Shown: piece by piece, positions 18,675 through 26,746 of the stretch | Position numbering within the stretch: the first letter of the stretch is position 1 | Layout: each line of letters begins with the position of its first letter | Source of the DNA: Paracoccus marinaquae | GTDB lineage: Bacteria; Pseudomonadota; Alphaproteobacteria; Rhodobacterales; Rhodobacteraceae | DNA length: 64,000 bases | Assembly: GCF_018860165.1 (NCBI RefSeq) | Contig: NZ_JAHKNG010000009.1 | Span: 1 to 64,000 of the forward strand | Direction of reading: 5' to 3' | Made by a program: the position numbers and the translations under genes | Notes under the pieces: model-generated | What the model was told of the DNA's origin: nothing | Seen by the model: only the letters and a program-made list of their open reading frames with translations | Databases searched by the model: none

Positions 18675-19568
18675 CTAGATGAAGGGCGTGCTGCTTTGGG
18701 CGCCGGGTTGAGTGTGCGGCAGAAGTGGCCTGCACATCCAGACATTTATTGGCCCGTCCGGTGGGGTTATGCTGCGAATCTCGATCTCTGAGCCGAACCA
18801 GTCGCGGGTATTCTGAAAGTCGGTCTGGTGCTGAGCGGCGGCAGGCGACGGACCTTCGCCCGCCGGCAGCAGATGCGGGCAGTTGCGGGCATAGGTGGCA
18901 ATCTTCTCGCGCAGCGCGCCGAGGGAATCGCTCAGCCCGACCGTGCGGCTGGCAAGAAGCTCCATCAGGTTCATCTCCATCAGGAACAGCTCGCGCAGGG
19001 CCTTGCGAGCGGCGGAAACCGGGTCGGGATCGGCTCCGAAGCCCAGCAGCATGTCCTGTCCTTCGGGGCTCATGCTGCGGCAGATCATGACCTGCGGGCA
19101 ACCGGGCGCGGTGTCGACCTGCCACCAGTCGGTGCGCCGCTTCAGGGCCGCGCCCTGCCGCGCCTCATGAAGGAAACCGGTCAGTCCCGCCTCGTCAAGC
19201 CAAGCTTCGGGCAGGGCCAGCGCGGGCAGCCGGCCGTGCCACCAGGACATCACCGCGTAACGCTCGAACGCCTCCAGAATGGCACCGTCGCGCGCCCGGT
19301 CGGCTTCGACATGCGCGGCCAGCCCGATCCGGGCGGTGTCGACGGCCTGTCCGCCCTGCCCAAGCGCCGCAAGAGCATGCAGTTCCGCCGTCTCGCCGAG
19401 GCAGCGCTGAAACGCGGTTTCGCGGTCGCGGCCGGCGCCGCTGGCGGTCTTGCCGGCAGAGGTCAGGGCCTGCAGAATGAAAATCTTCGGAGCAAAAAAA
19501 CTTTCACGCCAGTCATATCTCTGCCAATACGCCAGCAGATCATTTGGCTCGCGCTGTAATTCGTTCAT
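18675..19568 (-). CDS. YcaO-domain protein (putative ATP-dependent cyclodehydratase/thioamidase type)
   Basis: The 297-residue protein carries the YcaO ATP-binding pattern. SAGKTASGAGRDRETAFQRC leads into GETAE (Glu59, Glu62). DGAILEAFERYAVMSWW (Glu99, Glu102, Arg103) corresponds to the AllExxERdA motif of azoline-forming YcaO proteins. LGFGADPDPVSAARKALREL (about 175-194) matches the GfGahxdpexAxxRAltE motif. It is shorter than most YcaO enzymes (about 400 residues) and no E1-like or TfuA partner gene is adjacent. YcaO enzymes phosphorylate the peptide backbone to form azolines, thioamides or amidines; the substrate here is unknown. It is the first gene of the minus-strand unit with the heme peroxidase and the 240-residue protein. 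Confidence 0.83.
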   Translation of the reverse strand: MNELQREPNDLLAYWQRYDWRESFFAPKIFILQALTSAGKTASGAGRDRETAFQRCLGETAELHALAALGQGGQAVDTARIGLAAHVEADRARDGAILEAFERYAVMSWWHGRLPALALPEAWLDEAGLTGFLHEARQGAALKRRTDWWQVDTAPGCPQVMICRSMSPEGQDMLLGFGADPDPVSAARKALRELFLMEMNLMELLASRTVGLSDSLGALREKIATYARNCPHLLPAGEGPSPAAAQHQTDFQNTRDWFGSEIEIRSITPPDGPINVWMCRPLLPHTQPGAQSSTPFI

Positions 19569-19611
19569 GGCACGCCCGCGGTGAAAATGTCGTGAGACGC
19601 TAGCAAGCCGA

Positions 19612-19629
19612 TGTGATTTTTCTGTGATC
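19612..19629. promoter_or_regulatory. Two heptameric direct repeats upstream of the YcaO gene (candidate SARP site)
   Basis: TGTGATT (19612-19618) and TGTGATC (19623-19629) are direct repeats with a 4-base spacer, that is, an 11-base period. Known SARP regulators bind heptamer direct repeats with 4-base spacing. They lie about 45-60 bases before the ycaO start, and a SARP-like gene is in the same locus. Only two copies are present, so chance remains possible. Confidence 0.35.
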
Positions 19630-19665
19630 GAGCGGGTTCCCCGGCCTCAGCCCCTGCCTTGGCCG

Positions 19666-20211
19666 TCAGGCGGGGCGGCGGGGCTTTTCCGCCACCGTCA
19701 CCACGCCCTCGAGAACGCCCGGTGCCGCGATCGTCTTGGCGCCGAGGTCGCGGGCCAGCGCGCGCATGCGCTGGTTTCCATGCACATACAGCATCCGCAC
19801 GGTTCCGATCCCGGTGCGCCGGGCGGCAAGAATCAGGGCCAATGTCAGCATCTTGCCGATGCCCATATGCTGATAGGGCTTCTCGACCGAGATCGACAAC
19901 TCGCCCTCGTCGGTGCCCTCCAGCGGCACCAGTTCGCCCACGCCGCGCAGGGTGCCGTCGACGAAGGCGCCGAAAACCCAGGCGTGGTTCCAGTCGAGAC
20001 CCCGCGAATAGGCGATCACGGCCTTGTCGCTGATCGCGCTGTGAAACCGGGCGCGGCGATCCTCGGCCGACAGGCGCAGCAGATGCGCCGTGTGCAGCCG
20101 GCGGTCACGCGCGGTCAGGCCACGCAGGCGCAGCTTGCCCAGATGTGCGGGCGACAGATCGGTGCCATGCGGTGGGCCGTCGGCGTGACGGCTGAGATAG
20201 TGCAGGTGCAT
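19666..20211 (-). CDS. GNAT family N-acetyltransferase
   Basis: The 181-residue protein has the GNAT core. The beta4 strand ELSISVEKPYQHMGIGKMLT contains the acetyl-CoA pyrophosphate loop (QHMGIGKML, a Q/RxxGxG/A variant), preceded by FGAFVDGTLRGVGELVPL and followed by ARRTGIGTVRMLYVHGNQRM. The substrate is unknown. The N-terminal 35 residues, with a His-rich MHLHYLSRHADGPPHGTD, are not part of the fold. AAAGGAC lies before the ATG. It lies upstream of the ycaO gene on the same strand with a 97-base gap that holds a candidate promoter, so it is probably separate from that unit. Confidence 0.85.
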   Translation of the reverse strand: MHLHYLSRHADGPPHGTDLSPAHLGKLRLRGLTARDRRLHTAHLLRLSAEDRRARFHSAISDKAVIAYSRGLDWNHAWVFGAFVDGTLRGVGELVPLEGTDEGELSISVEKPYQHMGIGKMLTLALILAARRTGIGTVRMLYVHGNQRMRALARDLGAKTIAAPGVLEGVVTVAEKPRRPA

Positions 20212-20353
20212 CGTCTCGTCCTTTCGCGATCACATGCGAGCCCGGCCATCCGGCGTTCATCCGGATTGCTGCAGCGCAGAACAAAGCTGGCGACGACAGC
20301 GATTCCTGTCAATGGTGACCCAAGGTCCCTGAGGTGTGGCCCAAAGGCCGCAC

Positions 20354-20389
20354 CCCGGATCCTGGCCCGGATCTTGGCCCGGATCTTGG
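20354..20389. repeat. Three tandem copies of a 12-bp unit CCCGGATCYTGG
   Basis: The units at 20354-20365 (CCCGGATCCTGG), 20366-20377 and 20378-20389 (both CCCGGATCTTGG) are perfectly tandem apart from one base. They lie between the phaC end and the GNAT start. No coding role is visible; this may be a replication-slippage repeat. Confidence 0.9.
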
Positions 20390-20401
20390 GTCGTGATCGT
20401 T

Positions 20402-20448
20402 CCGCCGCGGCGGCAGGCTGCCCAAGGGCGGACAGCCGGCCGCGGCGG
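20402..20448 (-). terminator. Candidate hairpin downstream of phaC
   Basis: A 10-bp inverted repeat, CCGCCGCGGC (20402-20411) and GCCGCGGCGG (20439-20448), begins eight bases after the phaC stop on the minus strand. The 27-base loop can pair further. No U-tract follows, so this is a weak call. Confidence 0.35.
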
Positions 20449-20455
20449 TCAGGTA

Positions 20456-22207
20456 TCAGTCGGCGCGGACATAGCTGCCGGGGGCGGGTTCGATGGCCTT
20501 CAGCTTGCCCTTGCCCGGCTGATAGGCGGGCACCTGCTCGCCGTCGCCATGGCTCTCGATCCATGCCGACCAGTGCGGCCACCACGAGCCTTCGTGCTTC
20601 TCGGCGCCGGCCAGCCATTCATGGGGATTGGCCGGGTAATCCGCGCGCGTCCAGTAGCCGTATTTCGGCCGCTTGCCCGGCGGGTTGATGACGCCCGCGA
20701 TATGGCCCGAACCGCCCAGAACGAAGGTGGTGTTCCCGCCCAGAAGCCCGGTCGTGGGATAGATCGAGTTCCAGGGCGCGATGTGATCCTCTTTCGTGGC
20801 CAGCACATAGAAGGGGATGTCGATCTTGCTGATATCGATCGGGGTGCCGTCCAGCGTCAGATGGCCCGGCTTGCGCAACCCGTTCTCGATATAGATCTTT
20901 TCCAGATACCACAGCAGCATCGCCGCCGGCAGCCGGGTGCTGTCGCTGTTCCAGTAGAGCAGATCGAAGGCCGGCGGCTTGCGGCCCATCAGGTAGTTCA
21001 TCACATGGAAGGACCAGATCAGGTCGTTCTCGCGGATCATCGAGAACATGTCCTGCAGGTGATGGTTTTCCAGGTAACCCTTCTCGGCCATATGCTCGCG
21101 CAGCACCGTCAGCCGGTCGCGGTCGATGAACACGCCGATCTCGCCGACATCGGTGAAATCGACCATCGTGGCCAGCGTCGTCGCGGTCTTGATCCGGCGG
21201 TCGCCCTTGGCCGCCATGAAGGCCAGCGTGGCGGTGACCAGGATCCCGCCGATGCAGAAGCCGAGAATGTCGAACTCGCTCTCACCGGTCGCCTTTCCGG
21301 CAACGTCCAGCGCCTCCAGCGGCCCGAGGCGCATGTAGTCCTCGAAGCTCATCTCGGCATGGTCCTTGCTGGGATTGACCCAGGAGATCAGGAAGACGCT
21401 GTGCCCCTGTTCCAGCATGTAGCGGACGAGGCTGTTTTCCGGCTTCATGTCGAAGATGTAGTATTTGTTGATCCAGGGCGGCACGAAGATCAGCGGGCGC
21501 TTGTGCTGGGTCGGGGTCAGCGGGGCATAGTGGATCAGCTGCATCAGGTCGTTCTGCCAGATCACCTGACCCGGCGTGGTGGCCAGATCACGGCCGACCT
21601 CGAAGGCCTCGCGGTCGGTCATGTTGATGTCCAGCCGGCCCTCGCCGCGTTCCAGATCGTCCAGCAGGTTGCGGAACCCGTCCAGCAGGCTGCGCCCCTC
21701 GGTCTCGAGGAAACGGTCCCGCGCGGCCGGGTTCAGGGCCAGATAGTTGCTGGGGGACAGCGCGCTGAGCAATTGCCGGGTGTAGAAACGCACCCGCAGA
21801 CTGTCCTTGTCGCCTTCGGGCAGCGAATCCAGAAGCCGTTCGGCCGAGTGCTCGATGGCCAGATGCACATCGCGCAACCCGCGGCTGAGGGGATCGGTGT
21901 TCCAGCGCCCGTCGCGGAACCGGCGGTCCTTGCTGTCCTCACCCTTGCCCGACCAGGCCCCGAGCCAGGCCCGAGAACTGTCCTTCCAGAGATCCATCTG
22001 GAACTCCAGCATCGCCCAGGGGTTCCGCGCCAGTTCCACCCCGGCCCGCGCATAGGCATTGGCCACCGTCTTTGCATCGACGATCGAGAAATCCTTGCCG
22101 GATGCCTTGGCCACGGCGGTGGCCTGCCTGCGCCGGCCCAGTTCCCGCGCCCGATCCATCAGGTTGACGAATTCCGTGGTCTGTTCAGCGATTGTCGTCT
22201 GGTCCAT
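20456..22207 (-). CDS. phaC: Class I poly(3-hydroxyalkanoate) synthase
   Basis: It polymerises (R)-3-hydroxyacyl-CoA to PHA at the granule surface. The 583-residue size fits class I synthases. The lipase-like box is GFCIGG with nucleophile Cys318; the catalytic Asp lies in TKEDHIAPW and the His in GGSGHIAGVINPPGK. The N-terminal domain (residues 1-200) is also present. The start at 22207 has GGGGAGAG upstream; a longer frame adds 27 residues inside the leader. No phaA, phaB, phaP or phaR gene is adjacent in this window. The region upstream contains TGC/GCA repeats resembling PhaR sites. Confidence 0.97.
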   Translation of the reverse strand: MDQTTIAEQTTEFVNLMDRARELGRRRQATAVAKASGKDFSIVDAKTVANAYARAGVELARNPWAMLEFQMDLWKDSSRAWLGAWSGKGEDSKDRRFRDGRWNTDPLSRGLRDVHLAIEHSAERLLDSLPEGDKDSLRVRFYTRQLLSALSPSNYLALNPAARDRFLETEGRSLLDGFRNLLDDLERGEGRLDINMTDREAFEVGRDLATTPGQVIWQNDLMQLIHYAPLTPTQHKRPLIFVPPWINKYYIFDMKPENSLVRYMLEQGHSVFLISWVNPSKDHAEMSFEDYMRLGPLEALDVAGKATGESEFDILGFCIGGILVTATLAFMAAKGDRRIKTATTLATMVDFTDVGEIGVFIDRDRLTVLREHMAEKGYLENHHLQDMFSMIRENDLIWSFHVMNYLMGRKPPAFDLLYWNSDSTRLPAAMLLWYLEKIYIENGLRKPGHLTLDGTPIDISKIDIPFYVLATKEDHIAPWNSIYPTTGLLGGNTTFVLGGSGHIAGVINPPGKRPKYGYWTRADYPANPHEWLAGAEKHEGSWWPHWSAWIESHGDGEQVPAYQPGKGKLKAIEPAPGSYVRAD

Positions 22208-22549
22208 GTGCTCTCCCCCCCAAGCGTTGGTACCGATGCCGGCTGTCGCCCGGCCACGATTGCCTGCCTTCCGGCTGCAATCCTGCACGAAGCGGCCTCA
22301 CCACCGACTGCAATGGTATCACCGAGATCCTGCGTCGGATGCAAGGCGCGGGCGGGCGAATATCGTCGCGGCGCCCCGAAAACCGGCTTTCACCCTCGCA
22401 TGATAGCAATCTCAGCCCTTCGGTGCCATCGCGCTGCTGTCGCCAGCATTTGCCTGAACCGCCGGGAAATGCGAGGGTTAGCGATACCTGCCTCTGTCTT
22501 GTGCCGCTGGCGCGATTCTGGAAGCGGGATGACCTGACGGAGAGCGGGC
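22208..22549. other. 342-bp intergenic region between divergent phaC and bluB
   Basis: No credible gene is seen here. The phaC-proximal half holds repeated TGC/GCA motifs (22275-22343). The bluB-proximal half holds a perfect 10-bp inverted repeat (22392-22401 with 22469-22478) enclosing a small TGCTG-TCGC-CAGCA hairpin (22435-22448). Both gene promoters should lie here. I did not find a cobalamin riboswitch consensus. Confidence 0.7.
22275..22343. promoter_or_regulatory. TGC-rich candidate PhaR operator region upstream of phaC
   Basis: CTGCAA at 22275, CTGCA at 22283, CTGCAA at 22308 and TGCgtcggaTGCA at 22331-22343 form a cluster of TGC/GCA elements 70-135 bases before the phaC start. The Paracoccus repressor PhaR is known to bind TGC-rich sequences near phaC and phaP. 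No PhaR gene is in the window. Confidence 0.3.
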
Positions 22550-23173
22550 GTGCAGTTTGACGAAAGCGAGATCGAGCGGCTGCTGACGCTGATGCGCTGG
22601 CGGCGCGACGTGCGGCATTTCCGCACCGACCCGGTGCCCGAGACGGCCATCGCGCGGCTGCGCGAGGCGATGACGCTGGCGCCCTCGGTCGGCAATGCGC
22701 GGCCCTGGCGGGTGATCCGGGTCGAGGATCCGGCGATCCGCGCCGCCGTGCGTGAAGATTTCGCCCGCTGCAATGCCGAGGCTGCCCGGCGTTATCAGGG
22801 CGGTCAGCGCGATGCCTATGCGGCGCTGAAACTGGCCGGGCTTGAGGCGGCGCCGGTGCAGCTGGCGGTGTTCTGCGAGGGTGAGCCCGTGCAGGGCCAC
22901 GGGCTTGGCCGGCAGACCATGCCCGAGACGCTGGCGCAATCGGCGGCGATGGCGGTCTTTGCCATGTGGCTGGCGGCGCGGGCGCAGAATCTGGGGTTGG
23001 GCATGGTCTCGATCCTCGATCCGGCGCGGATCGAGGCGCTGCTGGAGGTGCCGCCCGACTGGCGCTTTGTCGCCTGGCTGTGCATCGGCTGGCCGGAATT
23101 TCAGGACGACACGCCGCTGCTGCATCGCAGCGGCTGGCAGGAAAACGACGAAAGCGGCTGGCAGACGCGCTGA
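22550..23173 (+). CDS. bluB: 5,6-dimethylbenzimidazole synthase
   Basis: BluB cleaves FMNH2 with oxygen to make DMB, the lower ligand of vitamin B12. The 207-residue nitroreductase-fold protein contains MRWRRDVRHFRTDPVP, MTLAPSVGNARPWRVIRV (flavin site, SVGxxQPWR-like), the QTMPETLAQSAAMAV helix and LGLGMVSILDP, all BluB-specific. The start is GTG at 22550 behind GGAGAGCGGGC; no in-frame ATG lies before the upstream stop. The cobalamin genes are not adjacent. Its neighbour nadC, which lies next to it in the opposite direction, probably has no regulatory link. Confidence 0.93.
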   Translation: MQFDESEIERLLTLMRWRRDVRHFRTDPVPETAIARLREAMTLAPSVGNARPWRVIRVEDPAIRAAVREDFARCNAEAARRYQGGQRDAYAALKLAGLEAAPVQLAVFCEGEPVQGHGLGRQTMPETLAQSAAMAVFAMWLAARAQNLGLGMVSILDPARIEALLEVPPDWRFVAWLCIGWPEFQDDTPLLHRSGWQENDESGWQTR

Positions 23174-23177
23174 AGCG

Positions 23178-24029
23178 TCAGAAATCCAGCCCCAGATCCA
23201 GCGTCCGCGCCGAATGGGTCAGCGCCCCGGACGAGATGTAATCGACCCCGGTCGCCGCGACCTCGGCGATCCGGTCGAGCCGCATGTTGCCCGAGGCTTC
23301 CAGCACCACCCGGCCCCTTGCCATGCCGACCGCCTCGCGCAGCGTGGGCGTGTCCATATTGTCCAGTAGCACCACATCGGCGCCGCCTTCCGCCAGCACT
23401 TCGGCCAGCTGGTCCAGGCGATCGACCTCGATCTCGACCCGCATCATGTGCGAGGCGCGCGCCTTCACCGCCTGCAGCACCGGGCGGATGCCCCCGGCGG
23501 CGGCGATGTGGTTGTCCTTGATGAGAATCGCATCCGACAGCGAAAAGCGATGGGCGAAGCCGCCGCCATGCAGCACCGCCTGTTTCTCGACCAGCCGCAG
23601 GCCGGGCGTGGTCTTGCGGGTGCAGGTGATGCGCGTCGCGGTGCCCGCGGTCTCGGCCACGAAGGCGGCGGCCAGGGTGGCGATCCCGCACAGGCGGCCG
23701 GCGAAGTTCAGCGCCACCCGCTCGGCCGAAAGGATCGAGGCGGCCTCGCCCGCGATCTCGGCCAGCACATCGCCCGGCTCGAAGCCTGCGCCGTCATCGC
23801 GCAGGATGCGCATCTCAAGCGCCGGATCGATCAGGCGGAAGGCGATCCGGGCCAGCTGCATCCCCGAGGCGATGCCGGCCTCGCGCGCGCGGATGCGGGC
23901 GGCATAGCGGGTGCCGGCGGGAATCACCGTGCGGGTGGTGATGTCGCCATTGGTTCCCAGATCCTCGATCAGCGCGGCGCGGACCAGCGGTTCAAGGATC
24001 ATCTCGGGCAGTGGGGGCAGGGCGGTCAT
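23178..24029 (-). CDS. nadC: Nicotinate-nucleotide pyrophosphorylase (carboxylating)
   Basis: It converts quinolinate and PRPP to nicotinate mononucleotide, the last step of the de novo branch here. The 283-residue protein shows LIEDLGTNGDITTRTVIP, LNFAGRLCGIATLAA, TCTRKTTPGLRLVEKQAVLHGGGFAHRF (conserved Arg/Lys PRPP and quinolinate residues, about 135-160), LIKDNHIAAAG and VLLDNMDTPTLREAV. The start at 24029 has CGGAGGTGA upstream and overlaps the nadB stop by four bases; the long in-frame upstream extension is antisense to nadB and rejected. It is the last gene of nadA-nadB-nadC. Confidence 0.96.
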   Translation of the reverse strand: MTALPPLPEMILEPLVRAALIEDLGTNGDITTRTVIPAGTRYAARIRAREAGIASGMQLARIAFRLIDPALEMRILRDDGAGFEPGDVLAEIAGEAASILSAERVALNFAGRLCGIATLAAAFVAETAGTATRITCTRKTTPGLRLVEKQAVLHGGGFAHRFSLSDAILIKDNHIAAAGGIRPVLQAVKARASHMMRVEIEVDRLDQLAEVLAEGGADVVLLDNMDTPTLREAVGMARGRVVLEASGNMRLDRIAEVAATGVDYISSGALTHSARTLDLGLDF

Positions 24030-25585
24030 GTCACCTCCGGGTGCAGCGCGTCGCGGATCGCCCGCGCCTCGTCCAGCGTCATGCGGCTGCGGCGGGCCGT
24101 CGGGGCCGGATCGGGGAAATCCGACCGGAAATGGGCGCCACGGCTTTCCTCGCGGGTCAGCGCGGCGGCGCAGATCAGGGTGGCGGTGGCACTCATGTTC
24201 AGCAGCGTCTCGCAATCGGGCTGGGCGGCCTCGACGGTGGCGATTTCGGCCAGCGCGCGGCGCAGCCCGCCGGCGTCGCGAACCACGCCCGCGCCATCGG
24301 TCATGGCCCGGCGCAGACGCGCCACCAGCGCCGGGTCGGGCAGGGGCGCGGGCGGCAGGTCCGGCAGGGTCAGCGGCGGCGCGTCGGCCAAGGGACCAAG
24401 CGCCGCCCCAATGCCGAGGGCGCAGATGCGGGCGAAGACCAGCGCCTCCAGCAACCCGTTCGAGGCCAGCCGGTTGGCGCCATGCAGCCCGGTCGATGAG
24501 GCCTCGCCCGCGACCCACAGCCCGGCAAGGCTGGCGCGGCCCCGGGCATCCACGGCGACGCCGCCCATATGGTAATGCGCGGCAGCCGCGACCGGGATCG
24601 GCTGACTGGCCGGATCGATGCCGGCGCGCGCGCAGGCGGCGGCAACGGCGGGAAATTCGCTCAGGATGCGCGGCCCGAGGCAGGCGCGCGTGTCCAGGAC
24701 CGGCCGCAGCCCGGCCTGGCTCTGCGCATAGACCGCGCGGGCGACGACATCGCGCGGGGCCAGTTCGGCATCGGGATGGATCGCCAGCATGAACCGCTCG
24801 TCCCGGCGGTTCACGAGATGCGCGCCCTCGCCGCGCAGGGCTTCCGTGGCCAGCGGCGCCGGATCCTCGCCGCAATCGATGGCGGTGGGGTGGAACTGCA
24901 CGAATTCGGCATCGGCAATCACCGCGCCCGCGCGCGCCGCCATGCCGATCACCTGCCCGCGGATACGCGGCGGATTGGTGGTCACGGCGTAAAGCCCGCC
25001 CGAGCCGCCACCGGCCAGCAGCACCGCGGGCGCGGTGATCGTCACCGGCTGCGATCCCTCGGCGCGGGCGATGCGGATGCCGGTTACCCGGCCCGCCCCG
25101 GTCACGAGGCCGGTCGCGATCCTCCCCTCCAGCACCTGCACCGACGGGGTGTCGCGGACGGCGGCGATCAGGGCGCGCATGATCTCGGCCCCGGCCTGAT
25201 CGCCCTTGACGCGCACCACGCGGGCAATGCTGTGCGCCGCCTCGCGCGACATCACATAGCCACCCTCGGGGGTGCGGTCGAAGGGGGTGCCGAGCGTGGT
25301 CAGATCGAGGATATGGGCGCGGGCCTCATCGGTGACCAGCTGCGCGATGCCGGCATCGACCGTGCCGGCACCGGCGCGCACCGTGTCATCGGCATGGGCA
25401 TCGGCGCTGTCCCGCGGGTCCATGGCCGCCGCCACCCCGCCCTGCGCCCAGGCCGAGCTTGCGCCCTGACCCAGCGGCTCGGGCGAGATCATCAGCACCG
25501 GGCGCGGGGCCAGTTTCAGCGCGGCATAAAGCGCGGCCAGACCCGCGCCGACGATGACGACGCGATCGGTTGCGATTTCGGTCAT
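24026..25585 (-). CDS. nadB: L-aspartate oxidase
   Basis: It oxidises L-aspartate to iminoaspartate with FAD, using oxygen or fumarate as acceptor, and hands the product to NadA. The 519-residue protein has the N-terminal FAD motif VVIVGAGLAALYAAL, the SAWAQGGVAAA flavin loop, VLLAGGGSGGLYAVTTNPP, the active-site FVQFHPTA and GLWVAGEASSTGLHGANRLASNGLLE. It lies 13 bases after the nadA stop and overlaps nadC by four bases. The weak ribosome site implies translational coupling from nadA. Confidence 0.96.
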   Translation of the reverse strand: MTEIATDRVVIVGAGLAALYAALKLAPRPVLMISPEPLGQGASSAWAQGGVAAAMDPRDSADAHADDTVRAGAGTVDAGIAQLVTDEARAHILDLTTLGTPFDRTPEGGYVMSREAAHSIARVVRVKGDQAGAEIMRALIAAVRDTPSVQVLEGRIATGLVTGAGRVTGIRIARAEGSQPVTITAPAVLLAGGGSGGLYAVTTNPPRIRGQVIGMAARAGAVIADAEFVQFHPTAIDCGEDPAPLATEALRGEGAHLVNRRDERFMLAIHPDAELAPRDVVARAVYAQSQAGLRPVLDTRACLGPRILSEFPAVAAACARAGIDPASQPIPVAAAAHYHMGGVAVDARGRASLAGLWVAGEASSTGLHGANRLASNGLLEALVFARICALGIGAALGPLADAPPLTLPDLPPAPLPDPALVARLRRAMTDGAGVVRDAGGLRRALAEIATVEAAQPDCETLLNMSATATLICAAALTREESRGAHFRSDFPDPAPTARRSRMTLDEARAIRDALHPEVT

Positions 25586-25598
25586 GCGGGATCCGGCC

Positions 25599-26651
25599 TC
25601 AGGCCGCCAGTCGGCGCGACAGGTCGATCATCCGCTGCACCGCGACGCGCGCGCGCGCGGCGATCTCGGGATCGACCTCGACCACGCCACTCATCGTGTG
25701 CAGCGACCACAGCACCTTTTCCAGCGTGATCTTCTTCATGTAGGGGCACATGTTGCACGGCCCCAGAAATTCGACCTCGGGATGCGCATCCGAGATGTTC
25801 GCGGCCATCGAGCATTCGGTGACCAGCATGGCCTGCGCCGGGCGCTCGCGCCCAACCCAGTCGAGGATGCCGGCGGTCGAGCCGGCGAAATCCGCCTCGG
25901 CCACGACATCGGGCGGGCATTCGGGATGGGCGATGATCTTCAGATCGGGATGCCAGCCGCGGAAATCGCGCAGGTCCTGGGCGGTGAACTTCTCATGCAC
26001 GATGCAGCGCCCGTCCCACCAGACGATGCGCTTGTGCGGCACCTGCTTTGCCACGTTCTGCGCCAGATACTTGTCGGGCGTCATGATGACCGTGTCGCCC
26101 TCCATCGCGGCGACGATCTGGGCCGCGTTGGCCGAGGTGCAGCAGATATCGGATGCGGCCTTCACCTCGGCGGTGGTGTTGACATAGCTGACCACCGGCG
26201 CGCCGGGATATCGCGCCCGCATCTCGGCAATGCCCTCGGCGGTGATGCTTTCGGCCAGCGAGCAGCCGGCCTCCATGTCGGGCATCAGCACGGTCTTCGC
26301 GGGATTCAGGATCTTCGAGGTCTCGGCCATGAAATGCACGCCGCATTGCACGATCACATCGGCCTTGACCTTGGTGGCCTCGATGGCCAGCGCTAGACTG
26401 TCGCCGACCACGTCCGAGATGCCGTGATAGATCTGCGGCGTCATGTAGTTATGCGCCAGGACCGCGGCATTGCGTTCCTTCTTCAGCCGGTTGATGGCGG
26501 CGACATAGGGGGCGGCCACGGCCCAGTCGGGAAACGGCACCACGCGGTCCATGCGGGCATGGATGTCGGACATGCTTTCGGCAAGCTCGATCGAGGGTGC
26601 CAGATCGTAATGGGCTTCCAGCTCCGAACGGATGGCCGTCAGGTCAAGCAA
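25599..26651 (-). CDS. nadA: Quinolinate synthase A ([4Fe-4S])
   Basis: It condenses iminoaspartate with dihydroxyacetone phosphate to quinolinate. The 350-residue size fits NadA. The cluster ligands are visible in DVIVQCGVHFM, AHPECPPDV and LGPCNMCPYMKK; VLAHNYMTPQI and MTPDKYLAQNVAKQ are substrate motifs. The start is inferred to be TTG at 26651: GGGAGGAG lies six bases before it and the next in-frame ATG upstream (26684) has no ribosome site. It heads nadA-nadB-nadC. A 9-bp inverted repeat lies upstream (26747-26796). Confidence 0.95.
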   Translation of the reverse strand: MLDLTAIRSELEAHYDLAPSIELAESMSDIHARMDRVVPFPDWAVAAPYVAAINRLKKERNAAVLAHNYMTPQIYHGISDVVGDSLALAIEATKVKADVIVQCGVHFMAETSKILNPAKTVLMPDMEAGCSLAESITAEGIAEMRARYPGAPVVSYVNTTAEVKAASDICCTSANAAQIVAAMEGDTVIMTPDKYLAQNVAKQVPHKRIVWWDGRCIVHEKFTAQDLRDFRGWHPDLKIIAHPECPPDVVAEADFAGSTAGILDWVGRERPAQAMLVTECSMAANISDAHPEVEFLGPCNMCPYMKKITLEKVLWSLHTMSGVVEVDPEIAARARVAVQRMIDLSRRLAA

Positions 26652-26746
26652 TATGGTCTCCTCCCTACGCGTGCCGGGCGGCACGATACCCGATGCTATC
26701 TGGGTCGCGCAGGCTTAGCGTGAAAGCCGCGACGGGGCTAGTTAAC

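Noticed and set aside
22380-22480. TPP-riboswitch-like GGGCTGAGAT on the minus strand
   Set aside because: The second conserved half (CTGAT..TAATGCCAGCG) does not follow in the right order, so it is a chance match.
22476-22487. Extra copies of the edd/zwf operator upstream of bluB and of the dctB-like gene (57624)
   Set aside because: Only GTTAGCGAT is shared; the other palindrome half (TAAC) is absent, so these are not counted as sites.
22400-22549. Cobalamin riboswitch in the bluB leader
   Set aside because: A GCCGCTGG...CTGGAAGCGGG stretch resembles part of it, but the B12 box and the other conserved pieces are missing.
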